Shown here: positions 35,615-45,804 of the stretch, in pieces
How the letters are laid out: every line of letters starts with the position of its first letter
Numbering within the stretch: the first letter of the stretch is position 1
Origin: Dugong dugon
Taxonomy: Eukaryota > Chordata > Mammalia > Sirenia > Dugongidae
Assembly: GCA_030035585.1 (NCBI GenBank)
Contig: CM057464.1
Location: 79,716,919 to 79,780,918, forward strand
Reading direction: 5' to 3'
DNA: 64,000 nt
The notes under the pieces: generated by a model
What the model saw: the letters and a program-made list of their open reading frames with translations, nothing else
Databases searched by the model: none
What the model was told of the DNA's origin: nothing
Program-made: the position numbers and the translations under genes

Positions 35615-37240
35615 GTTCCAGTCAATCCGTGCTTCTCAAATAGATATATCCTCAGAAATCTGCATCAGTATGTCAGATTTGCTCTTAATCACAGCAGAAA
35701 TATGTGAAGTCATCCCGCAAAATGATTCCATTCACTCTTTGTATTACAACATAAATATTGTAAAATGTAAAGAGTATGTGACTTTTAAGATTGAAAAAAG
35801 AAGAGACTCTCAAGAGCTTTGGAATTCGGTTATGTCTTTAGAACCCCTTCAGGAGTTGAATCTCCTCTGCCACTACGGATGTATCAGTATAAATGTTTGA
35901 AAAGAACTGCATGAACGAATACAATTATTCCTAGGTATCAAATTCATTTTCATCTTGATTAAAACATATTCTAGTTTTCTGAATATGCTGACAGCATCTA
36001 TTAGAAGATCTTTTCTGTTTTCTCCAAATGTTAAAATCTCCAAAGAGTAGACAATGGGGGATAATTACGTTCCTTCTAAAGAAAGGTAGTTAAGTATATC
36101 TTGGTATGCTAAGAGGAGGCCAATTGGTCTGGCTACCATCACCCTAAAAATCTTCATTGAGAGAAAGCTAAAGATTTATAACAGAAGGAGCTTCTTTGCA
36201 GGGAATTTAAAGGAATAAAAACATGTAGCATTTCTTGTCCCTACCCCAAATCAGGTGAGGAAGTCCCAAATAATACCACTCAGAAATTAAGGATATCTGG
36301 ATATATGCTAGCTGAGCCAAAACAATTTGTAGTAACCCCACTGATGTTATCTGTGCAGAGAGAGGAATTCTTGGGAGAATATGACATGTGTTCCTAGATT
36401 CAGGAGTCAGGAAATAGTTACTGGCTCCTGCCTCTTGCTGGGAGAGTCCTAGTCTTGAAGGCCATCAGCTGGCCAAAGCAGCATGTGAAGATAGTAAGAA
36501 GAGGGAGGATTCACCCAGGGTTCATCTGCACTTCTATTAGTTATTAGGTCAATGACGCTTGAGATTTTCTAAGATCCAATTGATGGTAAGGAAGGTAGCT
36601 AGTAAGCTCAAGCCATTTAAAAAGTACCTTGTCTAAGAAAGTGTCTACTGGGTCAGGTGTACCAGTCAAAAGAGGCTAGAGATACGCCATCCTTCGCAGC
36701 TAAAGGGAGTTTGCAAGAGATCAGCAGAGACTGCACAACACACAAGAGCGAAAGTTGTTATGGGGAATCATCAACAAACCATTGACGCACCTGGGACGAC
36801 AGAAGGCCTTTACTGCCCAGACGGAATTGTAGTCAGCGCTTGCTAAGGAACAGGACTTAAGATGTTTTCCCCCTGATTCCTTCTATTCCTGCTCTGACTC
36901 TAAAGACTAGTGCGGGGGAGGAGGGGAAGCAAGGAGAGGGATAGGAGGATGCAGACAGCTTCAAATTAGGTGTGAGAGTTTTAAATTGGATTGGACTTTG
37001 TAATACCTGCAAGTAATAAGCTAAGAGGCATGCCCAGGTTGTCAAAAGGCAGGGGACAAGAAATCTAATGGAATATTTCTAAAGTCAGTGATGAGAGAAA
37101 ATAAAATTATTCTTGAGTGCAACACACCAAGTCAGGCTGTTGAATAAACTAAAATGCATTACTCTGACAATATAGATGGCGTTGTCTCAATATCTATACT
37201 CTTGTTGTTGTTGTTTTTAATTGGAGACTTTTTAATTGAA
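35615..37240. other. Sequence without recognised features
   Basis: 36650-37010 has higher GC, including a G-rich stretch at 36913-36935. No gene or repeat assigned. Confidence 0.45.
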
Positions 37241-37244
37241 AAGT

Positions 37245-37405
37245 ATAGTGGTTAAAAGAACAACTTTTGACATCAAACACAACTTGGTTTGAGTTCTGGC
37301 TTTGCCACTCACTGAATCACCCTAGTAAATCACTTCCTCTGTGGCCCAGTTTCTTCATCTGCAGAATGGGGATATTAGTAGTTGCATTTCACACATTTTG
37401 TGGTA
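37245..37405 (+). repeat. MIR SINE relic
   Basis: MIR core order: agtatagtggttaaaag, gagttctggctttgccactc, cccagtttcttcatctgcag, aatggggatat. Confidence 0.85.
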
Positions 37406-37799
37406 TATTCCCAGCCCTCCATAATTCTGCCTCTTCTTGAACAACTGCATCCTGATCTATAAATCAGTATGGTAACAACATACTTTCATCCAGAGTGAGT
37501 GGAGTAATCATCTTAGCCAAGCCAGGCAGTCAGTATCTCTTCCCCAAGTTTGATCTAAGAGAGAAAGATTCAGTTTCTCCATGGAGAAGGACTCTACAGT
37601 ATTGATTCAAAAGTTGTTGTCAGTCAAGATATGGAGAGAAAAATGAAAGATGATTCTGACAAAGAAGGTACCCAGAGTGCTCTTGTTCCTATTCTCATTG
37701 CCTTCTGGAGGTCCCTCTGGATGCTCTTCTGGAGTTTTACGAGGTACTCCCTTTATATTTTTATAATAAAGTTTTCTATTTTTTCTTAAGTTAACTTTG

Positions 37800-38260
37800 A
37801 TCAGGTAGCAGACTAGTTCTAAGAGCTTGGATTCAAATCCCAATTCCAGGATTTACTGGCCGAGTAACCATGTAGAAGATATTTGAGCTCTCTGCCTCAA
37901 TTTTCTCTCCTGAATTATGGAGATAGTAACAGTATTTATTAAAGGTCCGTGCATGGTGTAAACAGTTTGTGCTTGACTACTAAACTGAAGGGTGGTGGTT
38001 CAAACCCACCCAACAGTGCTATGGAAGAAAGACCTGGCAATCTGCTTCCATAAAGATCACCACCAAGAAAACCTTATGGAGTATTCTACACTGTAACACA
38101 TGAAGTCACCATGAGTTGGAATCGATGGCAAGTGGTTTGGTTTCAATAATATTTATTTCATTGTGTTGAATGAGGATTACATGAGCCACTATAAGTAAAG
38201 CCAGAGAACAATGCCTAACACACATTAAGCATCCCATAAATGTCAGTTATTATTGTTTAT
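37800..38260 (+). repeat. MIR SINE split by an AfroSINE
   Basis: Left part: gagcttggattcaaatccc, ctcaattttctctcctg, and ttatggagatagtaacag. Right part, after the insert: gaatgaggattacatgagcc, caatgcctaacacac, and aaatgtcagttattatt. The order is continuous across the SINE. Confidence 0.85.
37945..38152 (+). mobile_element. AfroSINE variant nested in a MIR
   Basis: Head catggtgtaaacagtttgtgc, B-box-like gtggttcaaacccaccc, middle gaagaaagacctggcaatc, tail caccatgagttggaatcg. Confidence 0.88.
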
Positions 38261-38309
38261 AGAGTTGGTTTCTAAAACATGGAAAAATAAAGAACTTTCG
38301 TTAATAAAG

Positions 38310-38430
38310 TATTGCCTGACTTATAGGGTTAGTGTGAGAATTAAAACAGAAAATGCATAAAAAGATCTTAGCACTGTGTGTATCATATGTAAAATATTCA
38401 GTAATTATTAGCTGTTATGATCTGTTGCTT
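38310..38430 (+). repeat. MIR 3' half relic
   Basis: Word order gttagtgtgagaattaaaac, gatcttagcactgtgtg, aatattcagtaattatt matches the MIR 3' half. Confidence 0.65.
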
Positions 38431-39650
38431 TCTTAGTTACTACACCTGATGTTTCCCTACAGAAGTATTGAGATTACCCAAAACATTCATTCCCTGCTTT
38501 TAATCTATAGGCATCAATGGAATCTGCAGGCAAAGGGTAACATACATGCGTGTAAAGAGTGGTTTAAATTTTCATATCTCTTCATATTTATTCATATCCT
38601 TATCTATGATCCTAGGGCAGAATAAAGAGATATCCACAGAGATACCCTAAAAAAAAGAGTTAAAGCAATTGAAATTGATTTAATATTTCAGAGACAGCTC
38701 AAAGAATAAATTCATTTGCTCAGGTGGTTCTTCGTTAATAAGATCGTATTTACAAAAAAGGACACGATGTTGCCTCTTAAACAGAAGTTCTATTATTTTT
38801 TTTCTCCCAAAGGCCCATCACATGTTGAGGAAAACACTTGTCAGAAAATCAGTTTCTAGGAGGCCACACATTTTGCCCTTAATTAGCTCTGTTCATTACA
38901 GTTCTTTTGTTTTGCCATTGTGTGATTACATGACTGGGCAGGTTAACATTCGCCTTATTTTCACCGCTGGATTAGTCTCAGATCACCCAGGTTTATAGCC
39001 ATCAGTTGTTTGTACTGATTTCTTCTAGTTCTCTGGAAAACAGTATTTAAAAAAAATTTTTTTTGCTATTGTATTATAAATAGTTCAATATAAATGAACT
39101 AGTGTAGCTTCTCTACCATTATTTAAAACGCTAAAATGGTAAATGGTATTAAGGTAGAATTTAACTAAATCCAATTAATTGAATCATCTGGTGAGATATT
39201 ATAATATGGAAAAGCTTAAAATTTTCTGAGAGTATGGACTGCAGTAACTGAGAAAAATAGTCATTATATTTAACATTTGGACATAAAGCTAATACATTTC
39301 TTGAGACCAGAAACAATGAGTTCATTACAAATAGAAATAAATGAATTAGAGGAATTATTCTTCTCTTTATTAGTTTATCTTAACCTCAAAGTTAGCCTAA
39401 GAAAATTATTGGTAATTATAGCTTTCACTTAAAAAAGAACTCATTATAAAAGGACATTATTACATATTCATATTCTCGGTAACATACTGTTCTCTTTGCC
39501 TCAAACATCCTCTCTTCTTCTTTTCAGAAGACTGGTTTTTGCTTAAATGGCATTTCCTCAGAGCAGATTTGTAAATAGGTCTCTTTTCACCCAAATACAC
39601 CTGTTCTTTATTACAGTACCTTATTTATTTCAGAGCTTGTGTACCAGTTT
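38430..39650. other. Repeat-poor sequence, possible conserved noncoding DNA
   Basis: No repeat recognised. 38860-39000 holds TTAATTAG and a CCATTGTG word within a repeat-free block. Function is not shown by sequence alone. Confidence 0.35.
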
Positions 39651-39654
39651 GAAT

Positions 39655-39825
39655 TACACATTTGAGAATTCACATCTTTGTTGTTTTATACCTCTTGTAA
39701 TTGACAAAGGGCATGAAGAATGTCTATCTTACTCATCAATGTAGGACCAGTGTTTAAATTAGCACTTAGCATATAGTAAGTGTACAATGAATTCTTGATA
39801 GGTATATCAATGAATAGCTCCATCT
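39655..39825 (+). repeat. L2 3' end relic
   Basis: attgacaaagggcatgaag, then gcacttagcatatagtaagt, then gtacaatgaattcttg, then caatgaatag. Confidence 0.7.
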
Positions 39826-40065
39826 AACTTAATTTATAAGTGAATTAATACACTAATGTAAGAATAAGGGAGAATTTACACAGAAGATTCAAAACCCATT
39901 TTTGTTTGAAAAGCCTTGTTTAATATATAAGTGTAATGTGCACATCTGGCTGCAGCAAATGTCAGGACTGGTTATTCAAAGTTGGCCTTGCCAGGACTGG
40001 AAAAAATCAGCATATGGATGGCTTTTAAAGCTGCAAGATTGGATTGGATCATATTGTCTAATAGT

Positions 40066-40279
40066 TGTTTTTGTTGTTGTTTTGTGCTGTTGAATCGATT
40101 CTGACTCAAGCAACCCTATATGACAGAATAGATCTGCCCCATAGAATTTTCTAGGCTGTAATCTTTATAGGAGCAAGTCACCAGGTCTTTTCTCCCATGG
40201 AGCCTCTGGGTGGGTTTGAACTGCTGACCCTTCAGTTAGCAGCTGAGCGCTTAACCATTGTGCCACGAGGGATCCGTCA
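40066..40279 (-). mobile_element. AfroSINE with perfect target duplication
   Basis: Complete long variant: gctgttgaatcgattctgac to gtgccacgagggatcc. Exact 9-base duplication tctaatagt at 40057-40065 and 40280-40288. Confidence 0.95.
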
Positions 40280-40440
40280 TCTAATAGTAGACAGATCAAA
40301 TAAGCATAGACAGTTAAGAGAAGAGAAAAGAGATCAAAATGATCACTCTAGGGTTTGTTAAATAAATTACTTTTTAATGCTTACTATTTGTCTTAGGGTT
40401 CTCTAGAGAAACAGAACCAATTATACACACACACAAACGT

Positions 40441-40449
40441 ATATAAATA

Positions 40450-40485
<36 letters not shown>
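40441..40485. repeat. TA microsatellite
   Basis: Mostly uninterrupted TA dinucleotides inside the outer LTR. Confidence 0.9.
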
Positions 40486-40486
<1 letters not shown>

Positions 40487-40789
40487 CAACAAATTGGCTC
40501 ATGCAATTGTAGGGGGGCTAGCAAGTCCGAAATCTATAGGTCAGGTGATGATAGGATGGAGACTGATGCAGGCTTGCATCCTAAAATCCACAGATCCGGC
40601 GAGGGAATAATGAAGAGTAAGAGCATTCTGGCAAAATGTCTATTTAATTTATAGTCTGGAGGTAGAATACCCTTAGGGAAACTCTCCTTTTGTTCTTAAG
40701 ATCTTCAAATAATTGGTTGAGGCCCTCCACATTATGGAAGATAATCTGCTTTACCTAAGGTCAATTGATTTAATCACACGTAACTACTT

Positions 40790-41663
40790 CATTGGTAGTC
40801 TAGTGGTAGAATTCTAGACTTTTATGCTGGAGGACCTAGGTTCAGTTACCAGCCAATGTACCTCCTGTGCAGTCATAACTTGTCAGTCAGTGGAGGCTTG
40901 TATGTTGTTATGATGCTTATCTAAGGCTGGGTTCTCTAGAGAAGAAAAACCAGTAAAGTGTATAAATATACAGAGAGATCTATATCAAGGAAATGGCTCA
41001 CGGGTTGTAGAGGCTGGAACGCCTCAAGTCAGTGGGTCAGGCTGGAGTCTTCTCCTGATTTACATAGCTGCAGGGGCTGGCGAACCCAGATTGGCAGGTC
41101 AGACAGCAGGGCTCTTGCTCACAGGCTATGAAGACAAATGAATCCCAAGATCGGCAGGTAAGACAGCATACAAGCTCCTAGCTCAAGTCCCAAGAACTGG
41201 AGGTTGGATGAACAAGCACCAGCTTCAGGATCCAGAGAAAGCAGAATCACTCAAGCCTTGCCAGAAAGTCCACTTATATTGGCTATAGGCCACACCCCCA
41301 CAGAAAAGTCTTTTCAATTAATTGGCTACTCACTGGAGATCTCATCATGGATGTGATCACATTATATCAAATCTTATCATATGACTGCCAGACTGCATCA
41401 TAACTGCCAAACCACTGTGATCATAGCCCAGCCAACTTGACACACAACCTTAGCCATCACAACACTGAACAGGTTTCAATGAAGCTTCCAGACTAAGATG
41501 GACTAGGAAGAAAGACCTGGTGATCTAGTGCTGAAATCAGCCAGTGGAAACCCTATGGATCACAATAGTTTGGTCTGCAACTGGTCATCATCAGTGTTTT
41601 CTTCCATTGTTCATGGGGCCCCCATGAATCAGGAACAGACTTGAGGGCAGCTAACAACAACCA
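40790..41663 (+). mobile_element. tRNA-Gly-headed SINE/RTE chimera, middle layer
   Basis: The head at 40790-40862 aligns along its whole length with tRNA-Gly: cattggtag.ctagtggtag, aattct, then ggttcagttaccagccaatg. The middle block matches the RTE 5' region, gaacaggtttcaatgaagc and gactaagatggactagg, and the RTE tail ends ctaacaacaacc. Flanks ctactt (40784-40789) and ccactt (41664-41669). An LTR interrupts it at 40918-41461. Confidence 0.88.
40918..41461 (-). mobile_element. ERVL-like solo LTR, inner layer
   Basis: A solo LTR fossil of a different subfamily from the outer one, with the shared words gggttctctagagaa and acttgacacacaacc. The SINE resumes across it (atgatgct / gaacagg). The youngest layer of the nest. 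Confidence 0.8.
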
Positions 41664-41930
41664 CCACTTTATAACAGCAACTAGAGTAGTGTTTTACCAA
41701 AAAACCAGTCACCATAGCCTAGCTAAGTTGACACATAAACTTAACCATCACACTATTTTAACGAATAATGTAATTCAGTCTCTGGACTGATATTTTCAGT
41801 AACTTCAGGTACTTCCTTCTTCTCCCATTCCACTCAAATCAAACTTTCACGTGGAAAAGTCAACTATTCCCCATCGCAATACTCTAGTAAAAATGACATC
41901 ATCATAACTTACTAATTCATTTTTCTTTGC

Positions 41931-42265
41931 TCCTATAGAACTGTTCAGTCCAATATGGTAGTTGCCAGCCACATGTGGCTATTGAACACTTTAAAAGAGG
42001 CTAATTTGAATTAAGATGTGCTGTATGCTTAAAGCATGCACCAGTTATCAAGACTTAGTATGAAAAAAAAGAACTTAAAGTTGTATTGTATTGTATTAAA
42101 ATGTTATATTGTTAAAATGATAATATTTTAGGTTATTAAGTTAAATAAAACATATTATTAAAATTAATTTATTCTGTCTCTTTTTCCTGTTTCTAGGAGA
42201 AAGTTTAAAAATTGTATATGTCTCTACCTTTATATATCTATTAGACAGTGCTTCTATAGAACAAT
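41931..42265. mobile_element. hAT-type MITE (MER family)
   Basis: Left words cagtccaatatggtag and gccacatgtggctattg, right end attagacagtgcttctata, matching a mammal-wide palindromic MER element in which TGTCCAATA and the accompanying CACATGTGG recur. Subfamily not named. Confidence 0.7.
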
Positions 42266-42269
42266 TAAA

Positions 42270-42680
42270 ATTTAATTATTTTATGATAACTATTTACCAA
42301 CTTTTCCTAATTATTACCTCTATTTAAATCATATAATTTTGAATGTGATTTCATTGGTAATATTATAAGGAATTCTAATTAACCTTTCTTCTTTCCATTT
42401 TTGTAAGCAAATTTACTTTATAAAAATTACATCGGAAACATGCTTGTTGATTAAAAGGATCATTAGCAAATTCATCAAATGTCATGTTTACATGTCTACA
42501 GTTATATATATGTGTGTATATATATAGAGAAAGATATAGATAAATATGTATATAATTTGGTACAGCTGAGGTCATTACTGTCTTAGTTTTTCTAAGTTTA
42601 TGCAATTGTTTATCTCAAGTACATGCAATTGAATATATTTTTCTTGCAACTCAGCTTGGCATCTATCATTGAAAAGCTTT
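42270..42680. other. AT-rich sequence with a TA/TG stretch
   Basis: Dinucleotide-rich stretch at 42503-42530. Nothing else recognised. Confidence 0.5.
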
Positions 42681-42689
42681 GGAGGACAT

Positions 42690-42860
42690 ATGCTATAACA
42701 TATAAAATGCTGAACTGGAGTATGAACGTTGTATTCTAGTTCTAGATTCGCCCCTAACTAGTAGTTTGGGTGAATCACTGCTTCTCTTGGAATTTGTTTC
42801 CACACCTATAAAATATTAGTTTCTACTGATTTGATTTTAAGGCATATTCCTATTGAAAGT
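42690..42860 (+). repeat. MIR SINE relic
   Basis: tattctagttctagattcgc, ctaactagtagtttggg, then ttgtttccacacctataaaa match MIR order. Confidence 0.65.
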
Positions 42861-42933
42861 ATTTAATAGCCCTACAAAAAGACCCTAAACATATGTCATA
42901 ATAATAGTTCCATGATTTAAATTTTCTTAGCTA

Positions 42934-42934
<1 letters not shown>

Positions 42935-42965
<31 letters not shown>
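42935..42965. repeat. TG microsatellite
   Basis: Uninterrupted TG dinucleotide run of about 31 bases. Confidence 0.95.
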
Positions 42966-42968
<3 letters not shown>

Positions 42969-42969
42969 G

Positions 42970-43650
42970 AATCTGTTAGCAATGCATGCAACGAAGTCCT
43001 AGCATTAGAGGAATTTAGCATTCAAGTGAGAAATATAAGATAAAGTATAGTTTCCAGCATGCACATATACATCAGTTTGCAAATGTTTAGCCAGCTGGTC
43101 ATCCTGGCTTTACTGTAACCTCTTGTGGAATAAGGCCACATCTTCTGCTTTGTTAGCTATAAGGTTTGCTCCATGGTGAAGTTTTACTGTGAATAAATCC
43201 TGCTTTTCTGTGGATAAGCAGGGGCAGAAGAGGGTGCAGGAAAGGGAAAGAAAGAAGAGAGAAAGGCACTTTTGTGTGCGTTGTATTTTATAACCACATT
43301 CCATGCTGCACTTTTTCTTCTTCACAAAATAATACACTAAGGAATATAAGCCTTGTAAATGTTTGATAAAAAAATCTATGCAACATTCTGCCCAGAGAAC
43401 ACAAACATTTGCTAAGCTTCCAAATTCTTAGGAAAGAATGGGCTTAAAAGAGTTTTCATCCTATTTTCTAACCTGTTTCCGATACTTCCCAATTATTTTC
43501 CCTACCTCTTCCTCATCCTCATGGTAATTCTTTCTATATTCCCCACTCGGATCCATCATCCTCACGCACAGCTCTGACCATTATGTCTTTTGCCTGATTG
43601 AAAGTCATTGCTAATGATTTTAATATTTTCAATCTGTCATTTGGGGTTCT
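42970..43650. other. Sequence without recognised features
   Basis: No repeat or exon recognised. Confidence 0.45.
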
Positions 43651-43662
43651 CTGTAGTATGTG

Positions 43663-43821
43663 TGGAGCTCTGGTGGTGCAGTGGTTAAGAGCTATGGCTG
43701 CTAACCAAAAGGTTGGCAGTTCAAATCTACCAGCCACTCCTTGGAAACCCTATGAGGCAGTTCTACTCTGTCCTATCGGGTTGCTATGAGTCGGAATCGA
43801 CTCAACAGCATGGGTTTTTGG
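43663..43821 (+). mobile_element. AfroSINE with perfect target duplication
   Basis: A complete short form, from ggagctctggtggtgcag to gcatgggtttttgg. Exact 10-base duplication gtagtatgtg at 43653-43662 and 43822-43831. Low divergence suggests a fairly late insertion. Confidence 0.95.
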
Positions 43822-43834
43822 GTAGTATGTGAGT

Positions 43835-44750
43835 TTCTTCAATTTCTAGCTGTACTTCTCAAGCCATGTACCTTCCTCTCAAGTCAAATGAGACAACTCT
43901 TTTGCTTCAAGTATTTTCTTATTCTAGTCCCTCAGACTCATCCTTTAAGGACCATCTTATATATTACTACATCTATGAGATGTTTTTCTTAACTACCTCA
44001 ACTGAATGTAAGAAAGAAAATAGTACTTGTTTACGAAAATATGTTGCTAAGCTATTTAGCGTGTGTTAGCAGAAGGAAAGGCAACGAGAGATTTTGCCAA
44101 ACTACTTTGGAATCTAAACGAATAAAAATGTCAGGAATTCAGGTAGAAAACGGAGAACAGGAGTGTGATGAGAAGAGAGAAAGAGGTCCCTGAGAAGATG
44201 AGAAAACATCAGACAGATTTTAAGGAAAGGACCAATATTCACTTTTAAGGTTTGTGTGGATGTTTGAACATCTACTTGCTGTGAAGGCCTTGTGTAAATG
44301 ATTATTTTGTGTGGGGAAATCAAGAAAAGGCCCATTGTGTCAGATCTTGGTAGTCTGCATGCTCTAATTGCTATTTTAGAAGGCTAAGGTAAAAGATGCC
44401 CCTTTTTTGTCCCTCTCTTTCCACTCTTATACAAACAGTATATGGTCGAGGTTTTGCCAATCAGTGTCTCTAACTTCAGGGCATCACTTGGAACTCTGAA
44501 TCTTGAGCAAGTGACCCAGAACATGGTGACGTCTTGAGCTCATGTTCAGTGGTGGTGGTGCATGGAACACTCTGCTCCCAGACGAGCTTCGCTGTGGTTC
44601 CGGTTGCCTGGCCCTCCAGAGCATGTTTCAGAGCCCGTTTTCGAAGGTGGTTCCATTTGCTTCCCTCAGTTCCTTGAGGACCAGATAACAATGCAATAAA
44701 TTTTATTTTTTTATTGTGTGAGCATATAATTCCCTTGAGAAATGACCAGA
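43835..44750. other. Sequence without recognised features
   Basis: No repeat or exon recognised. Confidence 0.45.
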
Positions 44751-44754
44751 GGTC

Positions 44755-45272
44755 TGTGATAGGCAGCACAATGACCCCTAAAGATGTGTACGTCCTAATC
44801 CCTGATACCTGTGGATACTTTAGGTTACATGGCAAAAGAGAATTGCAGCCGTAGATGAAATTAAGGTTGCTAATCAGCTGACCTTGAGAGAGGGAGATTT
44901 TCCTGGATTATCTAGGTAGGTTCTGTGTAATTACCAGGGTTCTTAAAAGTGGCAGAAGGAAGCAGAAGAGTAGGCCAGGGTTACAAAATGTGAGGAACAC
45001 TTAATCTGCCATTCATTGTTTGCTTTGAAAATACATGAAAGGGGTCATGAGCCAAGGAATGTGGGTGGCATCTAGAAGCTGGAAAAGGCAGGAAAATGGA
45101 TTTTCTAATGTCTACAGAAAGGAACGCAGCATGCTGCCACCTTGATTTTTAACCCAGGGAGACACGTGTCAGACTTCTGATGACAGAACTTTAAGATAAT
45201 AAATATATTTGTATTGTTCAAGCCCGTAAGTTTGTGAAAATTTAGTTAGTGAAACACTAGAAAACTAATACA
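44755..45272 (+). mobile_element. MLT1-type MaLR solo LTR
   Basis: A fossil LTR of the mammal-wide MLT1 group: gataggcagcacaatgacc, then gtcctaatccctg, then gggagattttcctggattat, then agataataaatat, and gaaaactaataca at the end. Old; no internal viral genes. Confidence 0.85.
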
Positions 45273-45295
45273 GTCCTAAGTAAGGCATTAGTGGG

Positions 45296-45801
45296 TACCA
45301 TGGATTGAACTGTGTCCCCCAAAAATGTGTGTCAACTTGGCTAGACTATGATTCCCGGTATTGCGTGATTGTCCACCATTTTGTCATCTGATGTGATTTT
45401 CCTACCCCTGTGATTTAACGAGGCAGGTTATAGGCAGTTATGTTAATGAGGTAGGATACCATCTACAGGATTAGGTTGTGTCTTAAGTCAATCTCTTTTG
45501 AGATATAAAAGAGAGAAGCAAGCAGAGAGTTGGGGGGACCACAGGCCACCAAGAATGAAGAACCAGGAGAGGAGTGCGTCCTTTGGGCCCTGGGTCCCCT
45601 TGCTGAAAAGCTCCTAAACCAGGTGAAGATTGATGACGAGGACCTTCCCTTGAGCTGATAAAGACAGAAAGCCTACCCCTGGAGCTGGAGCCCTGAATTC
45701 GGGCTTTTAGCTAGCCTCATAGACCGTAAGAGAATAAATTTGTTTGTTCAAGCCACCCACTTGTGATATTTCTGTTACAGCAGCACTAGATAGCTAAGAC
45801 A
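45296..45801 (+). mobile_element. Solo LTR, MaLR/ERVL-like, afrotherian type
   Basis: A fossil LTR of the same family as 1826-2409, from ccatggattgaactgtg to gatagctaagaca. It follows the MLT1 LTR by only 23 bases. Confidence 0.87.
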
Positions 45802-45804
45802 GCA

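Larger units (their letters stand above)
40389..41752 (-). mobile_element. ERVL-type solo LTR, outer layer of a three-layer nest
   Basis: A solo LTR fossil (TGTC...TCACA as read on the plus strand; sense probably minus) with a perfect 5-base target duplication ctatt at 40384-40388 and 41753-41757. It contains a TA microsatellite and is split by a tRNA-Gly SINE, which is itself split by another LTR. Mammal-wide look, old. Confidence 0.85.

Noticed and set aside
40790-40862. tRNA-Gly gene
   Set aside because: Aligns to tRNA-Gly, but arms are mismatched and it continues into RTE-derived sequence with insertion flanks, so it is the head of a SINE.
44476-44835. 119-codon open frame on the minus strand
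   Set aside because: It runs from single-copy sequence into an LTR fossil and has no recognisable protein features.
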